Source: Streptomyces sp. AcH 505 (GTDB lineage Bacteria; Actinomycetota; Actinomycetes; Streptomycetales; Streptomycetaceae). From it: a stretch of DNA of 43,649 nucleotides. A model generated the notes under the pieces. The model was given only the letters and a program-made list of their open reading frames with translations. It searched no databases and was not told where the DNA came from. The stretch covers positions 1,403,525 to 1,447,173 of the forward strand of contig NZ_JTIY01000002.1 in assembly GCF_000818175.1 (NCBI RefSeq), given 5' to 3'. The position numbers and the translations under genes were made by a program. This document shows positions 16,215 to 24,635 of this stretch, piece after piece; position 1 is the first letter of the stretch, and each line of letters begins with the position of its first letter.

Positions 16215-17672
16215 ATGGTTACTTCGAAGAAAGATGGTCCTTCCGGCATGCAGCGCATCCCACCTCCCACCCGGGTCATCTATGCATTATTGGACCCTGA
16301 GGACGGCAACACCGGCTACGTCGGCTACATCATTCCGCCCCGCTCACGCTCGCTCGAAGAGGCCATCCGCCGAGGCAAGATGCCCCCGGCGGTGGACGCC
16401 TGGCACAGTGAACTCGCCGAAGTCGGCGAGCGCCCCAGAGTCCAGATTCTGCAGGAAGGCGTGGCCGCCGGGAGCGTTCGCGGCAGTTTGCGAGAAGAAC
16501 TGGCGCGCCACCGAGACCAGGGCATACGTCTGCTCAACGACCTTGTGCCGCCGCATCTGGCCCTCCGCCGTCGGATGAAGAAGGAGAAGGACAGAAAACA
16601 AGCCTGGGCACAGGTGGCCGAAGCCCTGCGCGAGCATTTGGGGGGCCCGTTGCATCCTCCTACGGGTTCGACGGTTGCCCTGTCCGACGCGGCGTGGGCG
16701 CGGATCGAGCATCTGCCTCATCCGTCGGTGGAGCAAGCGGCCGACCTTCCATACGAGAGGCAGGAGGCGGCAAGACTCGCGGTCGTCGAAGCGGAGCTTG
16801 CGGCCTTCGAATTGGCTGATGCCCTGATCGGCGAACTGCAGACGTTCTGGCCGGACTTGACGCATATGTATGGAGGGAACGTAGGGCGTGAGGTCGCCGC
16901 GCACGTCGGCAGTGTGGCCGTCGGGCGCCGAAGGGATGACCGCCAGTATCTCGGCACGCTGTGCGCCCTCATTCCCTGGTGTGCGATTTCTGTTGCGCCG
17001 TGGTACCAGATGGCCACAGCGGGAGGACTGGTCCACAGCGTTGAGCAGTTCGTCACCTGGCTCGGTGACCATCCGGCGGCCCGTGCGCTGGATCTGATCG
17101 CAGAAGAAGGATTCTGGCTGCAGGGTGTACTCAGCCACGCCGGGATGGCGGTGGGCTGGAACAGCGCTACGGCCATGGTGGCAACGGCAGTTGCGCACTG
17201 CGCTATTGAGGTGCCTGAAGCACTGCACGGCGACATCATCCGGGTTCTGCGCGGACTGATGGTCGCACCAGGTCTGACAGAGCCCATGGCCGACCTGCTC
17301 CTGCGGCTGGACGGCAACGCTCTGCAAACCCTGGGACCCGACGTCGCGCCAGGCATCGACGAGAGGCTCTCACTGCCCGAGGGCACCACAGCTCGCGTAC
17401 TGCCGGCACTCGTCGCTCAGTTGGGAGTGTCGGCAGGTGACGCACTCCGCGAGATGGCTTGGCGCTCGGCGAAACGCCCGCCCACCGTGGCAACTCCGGA
17501 CCGCAGTGCGTTATCGGGCCTCGCCGGGGTGAATATGCGCGTGGTGTCGACGTTGCTGATCGAGGCTGGTTACCTCGCGCCACCTCCCGGCCTGCGGCCC
17601 GGCGTGTACGAAGACATCACCCGGAGCCTCCTTACTGCCTGTCAGGCGACAGATCTGGATGAGGGCATGTGA
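16215..17672 (+). CDS. Protein with N-terminal GIY-YIG-like domain and long helical C-terminus
   Basis: 485 aa, 21 nt after the Tpg-like gene and perhaps in the same transcript; ATG 16248 (M12) is an alternative start. Residues 20-108 resemble a GIY-YIG nuclease fold: RVIYALLDP then GYVGY (the two tyrosine strands), an arginine in the following helix (SLEEAIRRGK), W..EL...GERPRVQIL, a glutamate-bearing helix (REELARHRDQG) and a closing LLN. The motifs are atypical (YAL/YVG rather than GIY/YIG). Residues about 110-485 are helical with no recognised domain. They include Ala-rich stretches near 310-345 that look amphipathic rather than transmembrane, and DALREMAWRSAKRPP near 415. It could be a nicking or repair-type nuclease of the element; activity is unproven. 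Confidence 0.5.
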   Translation: MVTSKKDGPSGMQRIPPPTRVIYALLDPEDGNTGYVGYIIPPRSRSLEEAIRRGKMPPAVDAWHSELAEVGERPRVQILQEGVAAGSVRGSLREELARHRDQGIRLLNDLVPPHLALRRRMKKEKDRKQAWAQVAEALREHLGGPLHPPTGSTVALSDAAWARIEHLPHPSVEQAADLPYERQEAARLAVVEAELAAFELADALIGELQTFWPDLTHMYGGNVGREVAAHVGSVAVGRRRDDRQYLGTLCALIPWCAISVAPWYQMATAGGLVHSVEQFVTWLGDHPAARALDLIAEEGFWLQGVLSHAGMAVGWNSATAMVATAVAHCAIEVPEALHGDIIRVLRGLMVAPGLTEPMADLLLRLDGNALQTLGPDVAPGIDERLSLPEGTTARVLPALVAQLGVSAGDALREMAWRSAKRPPTVATPDRSALSGLAGVNMRVVSTLLIEAGYLAPPPGLRPGVYEDITRSLLTACQATDLDEGM

Positions 17673-17841
17673 CGATCGACGCCGTCTGTTCATGAGGAAG
17701 TCGATCTACATGGTGGCGGTCCGGTGGCCGTGATGGGTTCGGTGGTGCCGGCGCGGGCGGGACGCGTCGAAGCATGTCGCCCGGTGACGTTGGTCGCGAA
17801 GGGCACGGCTCGGGTGGTGAAGCGGGCAGGTGGGTCGCTCG

Positions 17842-18063
17842 ATGGTCGCCCGGGCGGGCGATGCCCGGTTGGTGGCGTACCGGTCGGGTGGCGGCCGATA
17901 CATGGTCACGGCCTGGAAGGAGATGCGGGTGCGGGCGGCGGCAATGACCCGCAACGTGGACGTGGACTGGCAGCTGAACCGGCGGTTCGCGAACAAGGCG
18001 AAGCTGTGAGTCCCGTCTGAAGCCTCCTACGGTAAGGAACTCTGCGCCATCATCGACAACTGA
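17842..18063 (+). pseudogene. Possible small gene interrupted by an in-frame TGA
   Basis: From ATG 17842 the frame reads GDARLVAYRSGGGRYMVTAW, then TRNVDVDWQLNRRF and NKAKL, and reaches TGA at 18007-18009. The same frame continues with coherent sequence (SYGKELCAIIDN) to TGA at 18061-18063. The composition is protein-like, unlike the rest of the 0.6-kb gap between 17673 and 18261. I do not recognise the family. A stop in what looks like a continuous protein suggests a decayed gene, although a real 55-aa protein cannot be excluded. Confidence 0.35.
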
Positions 18064-18261
18064 CCGCCCCGGGCTCCACCTAGAGGAGGCGCACTGCATA
18101 CGCGTGCCTCTCTCCTGCGACCGTGTGTAACGAACTGTGCGCCTGGCCGGCGGTGCAGCACTGGGGGATCCGGCGCGTAGTGGTACGACTGTTCCCTCCG
18201 TGCGGGTGACCCAGGCCCGTTTCACCCGCGCTGCCGACGGTTGTGCCGGTAGCAAGAGGGT

Positions 18262-18906
18262 GTGATCAAGACTCTGCGGGCCTGTGTCCTGGCCTCCCTG
18301 ACTGTCCTGCCCCTGCTGACCGCGCTTCCCGCGCACGCGGCCGAGATGCCGCTTGCCGAGGGCATCCGGGCCCTGCCGTTCGCCGCGGAGTCGCGGGCCG
18401 GGTACGAACGGACCAAGTTCAAGCACTGGGTGGATGAGGACCGGGACGGTTGCTCGACGCGTGCCGAGGTACTCATCGAGGAGTCCCGTACGAAGCCCGT
18501 GGTTGAGGCCGGTTGCAAGGTTGTCTCGGGGACGTGGTTCTCGTATTACGACCAGCAGACCATCACCACACCGAGCGCCTTGGACATTGACCATATGGTG
18601 CCGCTCGCCGAAGCTTGGGATTCCGGGGCCTCGGGCTGGACGGCTCAGCGGCGTGAGGCGTACGCCAACGATCTCGGTTCGAGCCGTTCGTTGGTGGCGG
18701 TGACGGCGAAGACCAACCGGAGCAAGAGCGACCAGGATCCGGCGGAGTGGATGCCGCCGTCCGCCGAAGCTCACTGTGCGTACCTTGCGGATTGGGTGTC
18801 CACGAAGTTCCGCTGGGGTCTGAGCGTCGACATGGCGGAGCGCGATGCGCTGACGGGCCAGGCTGAGGGCTGTGGGAGCACGACGATCGACACGAGCGCG
18901 ATCTGA
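18262..18906 (+). CDS. Secreted HNH-family nuclease (DUF1524/GmrSD C-terminal type)
   Basis: 214 aa from GTG 18262. Residues 1-27 form a signal peptide (basic start, LASLTVLPLLTALP, then AHA before the mature end). The mature protein has DEDRDGCSTRAEVL (58-71), the catalytic ALDIDHMVPLAEAWDSGA (106-123) with D110-H111, ANDLGSSRSLVAV (135-147) and KTNRSKSDQDPAEW (150-163). This is the pattern of the actinobacterial secreted HNH endonucleases related to DUF1524. It is likely an extracellular DNase used in nutrient recycling or competition. The AAGAGGG before the GTG is closely spaced, but a TAG stop just upstream in frame leaves little choice of start. It stands alone, with gaps on both sides. 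Confidence 0.9.
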   Translation: MIKTLRACVLASLTVLPLLTALPAHAAEMPLAEGIRALPFAAESRAGYERTKFKHWVDEDRDGCSTRAEVLIEESRTKPVVEAGCKVVSGTWFSYYDQQTITTPSALDIDHMVPLAEAWDSGASGWTAQRREAYANDLGSSRSLVAVTAKTNRSKSDQDPAEWMPPSAEAHCAYLADWVSTKFRWGLSVDMAERDALTGQAEGCGSTTIDTSAI

Positions 18907-19064
18907 TCGACGGTCACTGCGTTGCGTGGCCGGCCGGCCAGTCGGCCAGCCAGCACGGGGAGGGGGGAGGGGCGGGCACGTCGTGGGCCGGCTGCCTTGT
19001 GGATCGCCATGACCATGCATCGGGCGGCCGTCCTTTCGCTGGAGCGGTCGGGCCGCGTCGTGAG

Positions 19065-19094
19065 GGGCCCGCACCCCTTGGCGGGTGCGGGCCC
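19065..19094. terminator. 12-bp perfect GC-rich hairpin
   Basis: GGGCCCGCACCC (19065-19076) and GGGTGCGGGCCC (19083-19094) are perfect inverted repeats around a 6-nt loop, 160 nt downstream of the HNH nuclease gene. The hairpin is stable with no real U-tract, as is usual for Streptomyces terminators. Confidence 0.65.
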
Positions 19095-19550
19095 TACGCT
19101 TTGTCTGCTCAGGCTCGCGAGCCAGTGACCCGGCGGGGTCATCCGCAGTTGCGGTCTGGTGGTGTGGATCGTGCGTAAGGCGTGAGAACGTTCATCCGGC
19201 GCGCTCGTGACTCCAACGGGTTGCAGGTCCTAGGTCCAACTCGGCCACGGTCCGGTGGGCTCTCCGTACGGTATTGGCCGACCTCCAGGAGGATGCGGTC
19301 ATCGAGCGGCTTCCGCAGCTCCACCTTCACGCTCTGCTAGATCAATTGGTCGAAGCCGACGGCTCCCCGTGTCCGCACCTTGCGGCCGAACGGCGGATGC
19401 GTCGCCGACCTGCCGATGCCGCCCCTCGCCCCGTCCAGCCTTCGGGCAGGGGGTGCCCGTCTATCGCCATCTAGGCGGAGTCTGTTATCGGAGGTGGCTT
19501 TGACGGGGCGTGCGGGCGTCCAGTATGTTGATCCCAGATCAGATATTGGA
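19095..19550. other. Gap with possible gene fragment
   Basis: No complete gene seen. Around 19270-19390 the plus strand reads VLADLQEDAVIERLPQLHLH and continues with LLDQLVEADG, which looks protein-like but has no start signal and degenerates into Arg/Pro-rich sequence. It may be a fragment of a lost gene. The promoter of the following operon should lie in the last 100 nt. Confidence 0.35.
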
Positions 19551-20201
19551 GTGGGGGTTTGGGTTTTGCTTCTGACAACCGGTCAGGCGGCTGCCGAGCT
19601 GGGCTGTGCGGTCACCACCTTCCGGCGCCTGGTGCACGCGGAGCTGCTGCCCGGGCTCTCCCGGCGCGGGGTGCGTGTCATGGTGCCGCTCGAAGTCGTC
19701 CAGGCACTGAGAGACCGCGCCCCGGCCCCCGTGGACCGGCTCGGCGCGGACGAGATCGCCGTGCTGCGCGTCGACGTCGCCAAGCAGAACGACGGGGACA
19801 GGAGGATCACCACGCCCGGGGACCGGACCGGGTTCTCTGCCAAGCTGCCGGCCGAGACGCTGGTGGAGGCGCTCCGGGGGTGGTGGCGCTGCGACCCGGC
19901 GAGCGTGGCCGCCGGGGGAGTGCTGCCGGTGACCCTGTCCGGATACGTGGTGGCCGTCCTGACCGGCCTGGACCGGTGGGAGCGAGATGAGCGCGGGCGC
20001 CATGGTTTCCCCGACGCCGTCCTTGCCGGACATCTCACCGACCTTGTAGAGCCGGTGAGGCACCTGAGCGCACCCCGGGCCGCCGACCGGACAGTGGCAG
20101 ACCTGCTCCTCGGGACCCGCCTTGCCTCGCACTCCGGCGGCACGATCGCCTACGTCACCACCCGCCCACCAGCTGAACGACCCGCGCACGAGGGATCGTG
20201 A
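19551..20201 (+). CDS. HTH (MerR/excisionase-like) protein of the polymerase-like operon
   Basis: About 216 aa from GTG 19551; TTG 19566 is also possible. Upstream in-frame sequence is not protein-like. Near the N-terminus, LLTTGQAAAELGCAVTTFRR followed by LPGLSRRGVRVMVPLEVVQ is a winged-helix HTH of the MerR/excisionase type that reads a DNA site and ends in the dipping (R/K)xxxxP wing. The C-terminal 150 residues (VLRVDVAKQND, GFSAKLPAETLVEALRGWW) are not recognised. The stop overlaps the ATG of the large polymerase-like gene by 1 nt, and GAGGGA just before it serves that gene. It is likely a specificity or regulatory subunit for the operon. Confidence 0.65.
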   Translation: MGVWVLLLTTGQAAAELGCAVTTFRRLVHAELLPGLSRRGVRVMVPLEVVQALRDRAPAPVDRLGADEIAVLRVDVAKQNDGDRRITTPGDRTGFSAKLPAETLVEALRGWWRCDPASVAAGGVLPVTLSGYVVAVLTGLDRWERDERGRHGFPDAVLAGHLTDLVEPVRHLSAPRAADRTVADLLLGTRLASHSGGTIAYVTTRPPAERPAHEGS

Positions 20202-22369
20202 TGGACGCAAAGACCTACACTGCTCAGCTGGCCGACCTGCGTACCCTGCGGGACGACATCAAGAAGACGCAGGCGGCTCTGGCCAAGCTCGAGACGGACC
20301 GGGCCCGGCAGATCACCGCACTGGCCGGATATGAGAAGGCGAAGGCCGACCGGATCGCCCCCGCCGCCGGGCTGAGCCTGGCCGACGTCGTCGCGATCGC
20401 CCCCATCCTGGCCCCCGACCGCCTCGCTGCCCCTCCCACCACGACCAGCCCTGCCCCCGCCCCGACCGTCTCCGGCGCGACATCACCCTCCTCCCAACCT
20501 CAGCCCCAGGCCGGGTCCGCCGAACCTGCGCCCGCTCCGACGGCGGCTGAGACGGCAGGCGCCCCCGCCCCGGACATGAGGCGCCCGGCCCAGCCGGCCG
20601 CCATCTCGACGCCACCTCCCGCCCGCGCACCGGAAACGACCTCTGTCCCGCCGCCTGCCGTGCTGGGAGAATCCCGCGCGCTGCCGTCCATCCCCGAAGG
20701 CCCCCAGGGGGACGGCTGGTTCACCCACACCGCGAACCTCTCCTCTGCCCACCCGAACTTCACCCAGCAGGCCCGCTCGACCGTCTTCCTCGACACGGTC
20801 AGCGGCATCCTGGTCCACCGCGACCAGGTGACCCGCCTCGACCTGCCCCACGGCACGGCGGGAGAGATCCTCGACGCTGTCTTCCGTACCGTGCCCGAAG
20901 GTGCCGAGCGGATCTACATCACCGCGGGCGACCCCTGGCACCGCGACGCCGACCGCCACCCCTACCTGAGGGACGCTGTCGCCGCCTGGCTCAACGCCCC
21001 CACCCCCGGGTGGCGCACCGACACCGGCCGGGGCAAGGACCGCATGGCCGGCCACTTCGTCCACGCCCGCAACCCCGTCGGCCGCTACCAGCGCGACCAC
21101 GGCGAACAGCACGTGGAAATCCGCTCCGTCGGGGAGTGGTTCGACACCGAAGGCGCCGAACCCGCCACCATCCGCGACGCGTTCGTCCTGCTCTGGAAGG
21201 CCCTGCGCGCCCACTGGCCCGACGCCGTCGTCATGGGATCCCCCTCACAGACCGGCCGCGACCTGTGGACCCGCACCATCCCCACCAAAGGCCAGTTCGC
21301 CGACGGCTACTCCGTCCTGTCCGAAGAACTACGCGGCCTGCTGCACGCCACCGCCGGACAGGGACGCACCGAACTGATCACCCCACCCCGCGTTCCCGAA
21401 CAACTGCCCGCCCTCGTCGAGTACGACCGCACCTTCGCCTACGCCAAACACACCTGGAAGTCCGGCGTCGGCACCCCCCGGCGCGTCACCGCCCACACCT
21501 TCTCCTCCTGGTCGCAGAAGGAACAGACCAAAGCCCTCTTCGGCTGCGGGCACTGGCACGTACGCGTCACCGTCCCCGACACCTGGAACCACGTCGGGAT
21601 CCTCCCCGCCGCCGCCCCCGGCGACCGCGCCTGGCACTACCCCCACCACCCGGGAACCACCTTCACCACCTGGGCCGGCGGACCCGAGATCTACACCGCC
21701 CTGACCAACCCGGTCCAGCCGTGGAAGATCGAAATCCTCGACGGCATCCTCTGGACCGACGGCAAACCCCTCGACGACTGGTCCAAGAAACTCAAAGAAG
21801 CCTGGGCCGCCCTCGCCGCCCAGGCCGACCTCCACGGCGACCCCCTCCAACGCACCGCCGCCCACCTCGCCTCCCGCGCCGTCCGCTCCCTGCTCCTGTA
21901 CGGCATCGGAGCCTTCGCCCAGCGCCCCCGCATGGTCACCGGCACCACCCCCCGCACCATGGAACGCGACCTGCCCGCCGACGCCGAAATCATCAACTTC
22001 AACGACACCACCATCACCTGGCAACGCCCCACCGGCTTCACCCGCGACCCCTACGCCCACCCCGAATGGGCCGCCGGGATCTGGTCCGCCGCCCGCGCCG
22101 CCCTGCTCTCCCAGCGCATGCGCGACGACAACACCTACGTCGGCGCCCTCCACGTCCCCGCCGGCAGCGTCGTCGCCTTCCGCACCGACGCCGTCTACCT
22201 CACCGAACACCACCCCTGGCCCTACCACGGACAGCCCGGCGACTACCTCACCAAAGGCCACCTCACCGGCCCTATCCCCGCACCCACCAGCGAAGAAGCC
22301 CTCCTCACCCTGCGCGACACCGGACGCACCGCCCTCACCAACTCCCGCACCCCGGACGGCCAGAACTGA
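20201..22369 (+). CDS. Divergent family-B DNA-polymerase-like protein
   Basis: 722 aa from ATG 20201 (GAGGGA 7 nt upstream). Residues 1-50 are a coiled coil and 78-165 a Pro/Ala linker. From about 388 the order of motifs follows protein-primed/phage family B polymerases (DNA_pol_B_2). GQGRTEL (387-393) matches the GGRxE motif, and LVEYDRTFAYAKHTW (405-419) matches motif A (D409). PWKIEILDGILWTDGK (508-523) corresponds to the strand before the fingers, and RAVRSLLLYGIGAFAQR (559-575) to motif B (K/R...YG). EWAAGIWSAARAALLSQ (622-638) is the ARxxLL helix, and VVAFRTDAVYL (657-667) matches motif C (DTDS-like; one of two Asp kept, D663). An exonuclease domain may lie at about 190-370 but is not clear. 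I read these by eye; a structure or profile search is needed. Confidence 0.5.
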   Translation: MDAKTYTAQLADLRTLRDDIKKTQAALAKLETDRARQITALAGYEKAKADRIAPAAGLSLADVVAIAPILAPDRLAAPPTTTSPAPAPTVSGATSPSSQPQPQAGSAEPAPAPTAAETAGAPAPDMRRPAQPAAISTPPPARAPETTSVPPPAVLGESRALPSIPEGPQGDGWFTHTANLSSAHPNFTQQARSTVFLDTVSGILVHRDQVTRLDLPHGTAGEILDAVFRTVPEGAERIYITAGDPWHRDADRHPYLRDAVAAWLNAPTPGWRTDTGRGKDRMAGHFVHARNPVGRYQRDHGEQHVEIRSVGEWFDTEGAEPATIRDAFVLLWKALRAHWPDAVVMGSPSQTGRDLWTRTIPTKGQFADGYSVLSEELRGLLHATAGQGRTELITPPRVPEQLPALVEYDRTFAYAKHTWKSGVGTPRRVTAHTFSSWSQKEQTKALFGCGHWHVRVTVPDTWNHVGILPAAAPGDRAWHYPHHPGTTFTTWAGGPEIYTALTNPVQPWKIEILDGILWTDGKPLDDWSKKLKEAWAALAAQADLHGDPLQRTAAHLASRAVRSLLLYGIGAFAQRPRMVTGTTPRTMERDLPADAEIINFNDTTITWQRPTGFTRDPYAHPEWAAGIWSAARAALLSQRMRDDNTYVGALHVPAGSVVAFRTDAVYLTEHHPWPYHGQPGDYLTKGHLTGPIPAPTSEEALLTLRDTGRTALTNSRTPDGQN

Positions 22370-23079
22370 TGCCCCCACGCCGCCGCACCGCCGCACGGCA
22401 TCTGAACGAAGCCGCCAATCTCGCCGACCAGCTCCAGGCCGCAGGCCTGACCAAACGGGACATCGCCCGCATCATCAACCGCGACCCCTCCCTCGTCTCC
22501 CAGTTCTACACACGAGGCAAAGGCGCCGCCTTCGTCCCCGCACTCACCCACGCCCTGAACGCCCTGCGCACCGCGGGCGTCACCGACATCCCCGAACTCG
22601 CCGCCCTCGCCGCCCCGTACGTCACCCGCCGCACCACCGCCGCCGGCACCCGCGCACGCGTACGCACCAAAGCCGTCCTCATCACCCCCACCGGCACCGG
22701 CACCGGCCGCGTCGGCGCCCAGGCCATCGCCTCCGGCTCCGCCCGCCTACGCCCTCTCATCGCCGAAGCCGCCCGCAAAGCCCTACGCCTGGCCTTCACC
22801 GTCCGCCTGCTCAAATCCGGCTACGTCCTCGCCTCCGGCAGCCGCACCGACTCACCCGGCATCCGCCGTGACGTCATCCAACGCGCCGACCACACCGAGG
22901 AACGCTCCTACGGATCCGCAGCAACCGGCGGGTTCGACGCCGCCGAATTCGCCCGACGTGTCGATGCCGTCGGCGGTGACGTCACCACCGCCGTCCACCA
23001 GTGGCTCGTCGAAACCGGCCGCATCCGCCAGGACGCCCACATCATCCACCTCGAAATCCGCACCTGGCGCTCCCGCTGA
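22369..23079 (+). CDS. HTH protein downstream of the polymerase-like gene
   Basis: 236 aa; the ATG overlaps the preceding stop by 1 nt (TGATG). Residues 16-55 (ADQLQAAGLTKRDIARIINR, DPSLVSQFYTRGKGAAFVPAL) form an XRE/transposase-type HTH. The middle is Thr/Arg-rich (RRTTAAGTRARVRTKAV). The C-terminal third (FDAAEFARRVDAVGGDVTTA, then HIIHLEIRTW) is a mixed helix-strand segment of no known family. Coupled translation with a polymerase-like protein suggests that it recognises the origin or regulates the operon. Many Streptomyces linear-plasmid replication loci pair a large protein with a small HTH protein, but I cannot name this pair. Confidence 0.65.
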   Translation: MPPRRRTAARHLNEAANLADQLQAAGLTKRDIARIINRDPSLVSQFYTRGKGAAFVPALTHALNALRTAGVTDIPELAALAAPYVTRRTTAAGTRARVRTKAVLITPTGTGTGRVGAQAIASGSARLRPLIAEAARKALRLAFTVRLLKSGYVLASGSRTDSPGIRRDVIQRADHTEERSYGSAATGGFDAAEFARRVDAVGGDVTTAVHQWLVETGRIRQDAHIIHLEIRTWRSR

Positions 23080-23533
23080 CCTGAGCCCTGCCCACAAGAC
23101 CCGTCGCCGCGTGACCGCGGCTTGGCCCTGGTGGACCGGTTCGGTGGTCGGTCGCATACGCCTGGGCACCGGGCTTCGCCCGGAAGCGAGCGGTCCTCTC
23201 GGCGTCCGATTCCCGTGGGGCACTCGAGTAGTTACTGCTACCTCAATATGCGTAGATGGTCGTGCGGAGGGCCACCGGCCGCTCGGGGCGCGTGTAGTGA
23301 GGCGGGCGGCGGAGGCGGTTACCGGGAGGCCGGATCGTGTCTGGTGACCGTGACTGACCTGCTCCTACAATGAGTGATCAGTAGCGCACAGTGAGCGAGT
23401 GGTCGATTCCTTGCATCTGGCTTCCAGACGTATGTGTCCACCCTCCTGCGTGGGTACCTGGACGGGCGCTAGGGTCTGAGGGATCATCCTGCGGGTGCGG
23501 CTGGGCAGGCGCACCATGGGGAGGCAGACGGTG
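23080..23533. other. Intergenic region, no gene seen
   Basis: About 450 nt of mixed composition after the HTH gene. Short frames here are not protein-like. It should contain the promoter for the DUF397 gene. A GGGGAGG at 23518-23524 is the ribosome-binding site of that gene. No strong hairpin seen. Confidence 0.5.
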
Positions 23534-23731
23534 ATGTACGGGGTGCAGCCCTTATGGCACAAAAGCAGCTTCAGCGAAGGCGGTAATGAATGCGTTGAAG
23601 TTGCCGTGTGTGCCAGGGAGGTGCTGGCCCGCGACTCGAAGGACCGTGAAGGACCGGAGGTTGCCTTCTCCCGCAGTGCGTGGGGTGAGTTCCTTCCGGC
23701 CTTGCAGTCCACGGGGTTAGACGGTCTATGA
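23534..23731 (+). CDS. DUF397 protein
   Basis: 65 aa from ATG 23534, set by a GGGGAGG 9 nt upstream (GTG 23531 is possible). WHKSSFSEGGNECVEVAV, then ARDSKDREGPEVAFS and AWGEFL are the defining features of DUF397, a small beta-rich family almost confined to actinomycetes. It is usually encoded next to an XRE-DUF5753 regulator; in Scr1/Scr2-type pairs the two proteins interact and control development or act as a toxin-antitoxin-like pair. Here the XRE-DUF5753 gene is 0.9 kb away on the other strand, with two other genes between. Confidence 0.9.
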   Translation: MYGVQPLWHKSSFSEGGNECVEVAVCAREVLARDSKDREGPEVAFSRSAWGEFLPALQSTGLDGL

Positions 23732-23762
23732 CCTTCTTGCCGGAGCTTGGGAGGTGAGGCAC

Positions 23763-24059
23763 ATGGTTGCCAATACCGCGGCGGCGCAGCGCTCTGTGAG
23801 AGAGGCGCGCCGACGAAGTTCCTCGTGGCGCGGGATGGTTGTGTACTGCCTGGCTGTCGGTGCCGGCGCCACGGTGACGGCGGCAGCCTTCTCGCTGCTC
23901 GTCGAGAGCATCCTGGCCAAACGGGTGGTATGGCTGACGGTGACGGTCGGTGTCTCGGTCGGCGCCGGTATCTGGCGCAGTTTCGCGACGCCTACGGAGC
24001 ATCAGCACGAGGCCGATCACGGCCCGCTTCCTGACCGCCGGGCGGAGTTCCACCGGTAG
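23763..24059 (+). CDS. Small membrane protein with two TM segments
   Basis: 98 aa from ATG 23763, with GGGAGG about 10 nt upstream; a GTG at 23754 is possible but lies in the ribosome-binding site. A basic N-terminus (RSVREARRRSSSW) is followed by MVVYCLAVGAGATVTAAAFS (TM1) and RVVWLTVTVGVSVGAG (TM2). A short hydrophilic, His/Glu-containing tail follows, so both ends should be cytoplasmic. Unknown family. It lies 31 nt after DUF397 in what is probably one transcript, and its 3' end overlaps the opposing gene by 68 nt. Confidence 0.6.
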   Translation: MVANTAAAQRSVREARRRSSSWRGMVVYCLAVGAGATVTAAAFSLLVESILAKRVVWLTVTVGVSVGAGIWRSFATPTEHQHEADHGPLPDRRAEFHR

Positions 24060-24588
24060 AAGACCCCTGTCGCCGACCCCGGATCTTCGGGACTATCCAC
24101 GCCGATACACCGGTAAGCAGTGAGGCTCCCAGAAGGCTGCCCACGGCCTGCACGCCACGAGGTAGCGGCAGATGCATCCCCTTGAGGGCATGCAGTACCA
24201 GGACGATACAGCCGGCGACGACGACGAGACCGATCGCCCCGTAGAGCACATTCGCCTTCAGACGCCGGATGTACAGCGTGGTCTTCTGCTCCTCCAGCTC
24301 CGCAACCCGCCGAGCCTCCGCCCCGGCAGCCTCAGCAGCTATCCGCGCGCGGATTTCCTCCAGTTCCGCAACTCGCCGAGCCTCATCCCGTGCCGCATCG
24401 GCAGCTGCCTGCGAGCGAGATCCCTCCAGGCGTATCAGCTCGGTCACGCTCTCCGGATCACTGATCGCCTCACGCTTGAGCTGGTCGTCGGAGGATCCGG
24501 GGCTGTCCTCGCCTCCCCCGGAAAGGGGCAACACCGAGTTTTCCTGCACGCCTGAGATGAACGCCTGCTGCAACCACTTGAAGACCAT
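23992..24588 (-). CDS. Coiled-coil protein with two C-terminal TM segments
   Basis: 198 aa with a GGGGAGG about 8 nt before ATG 24588. Residues 52-105 carry two copies of a RDEARRVAELEEIRAR / AEARRVAELEEQKTT repeat, a clear coiled coil. Residues 112-132 (VLYGAIGLVVVAGCIVLVL) and 144-162 (AVGSLLGASLLTGVSAW) are transmembrane. The tail is basic and Gly-rich. It follows the XRE-DUF5753 gene by 47 nt on the same strand and is probably co-transcribed. A membrane-anchored coiled-coil partner next to a DUF397/XRE pair is not a combination I recognise. Its 3' end overlaps the convergent membrane-protein gene. Confidence 0.65.
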   Translation of the reverse strand: MVFKWLQQAFISGVQENSVLPLSGGGEDSPGSSDDQLKREAISDPESVTELIRLEGSRSQAAADAARDEARRVAELEEIRARIAAEAAGAEARRVAELEEQKTTLYIRRLKANVLYGAIGLVVVAGCIVLVLHALKGMHLPLPRGVQAVGSLLGASLLTGVSAWIVPKIRGRRQGSSTGGTPPGGQEAGRDRPRADAP

Positions 24589-24635
24589 GGCTGGCCCTCC
24601 CCTGACTCTGCCGCAGGCGCTACGCGCCGTCGGTC

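Noticed and set aside
9095..18261. Terminal inverted repeats and target duplication of the transposition element
   Set aside because: No pair of TGT...ACA ends or flanking 5-bp repeat could be seen; left as undefined.
20483..21214. Long open frames on the strand opposite the large genes (also at 21329-22396, 39835-41589 and others)
   Set aside because: Typical of high-GC DNA; they mirror well-supported genes, have biased composition and no start signals.
20201..22369. Tap (telomere-associated protein) identity
   Set aside because: Similar length, but the N-terminus is a coiled coil rather than the HTH I recall for Tap, and family-B polymerase-like motifs explain the C-terminal half.
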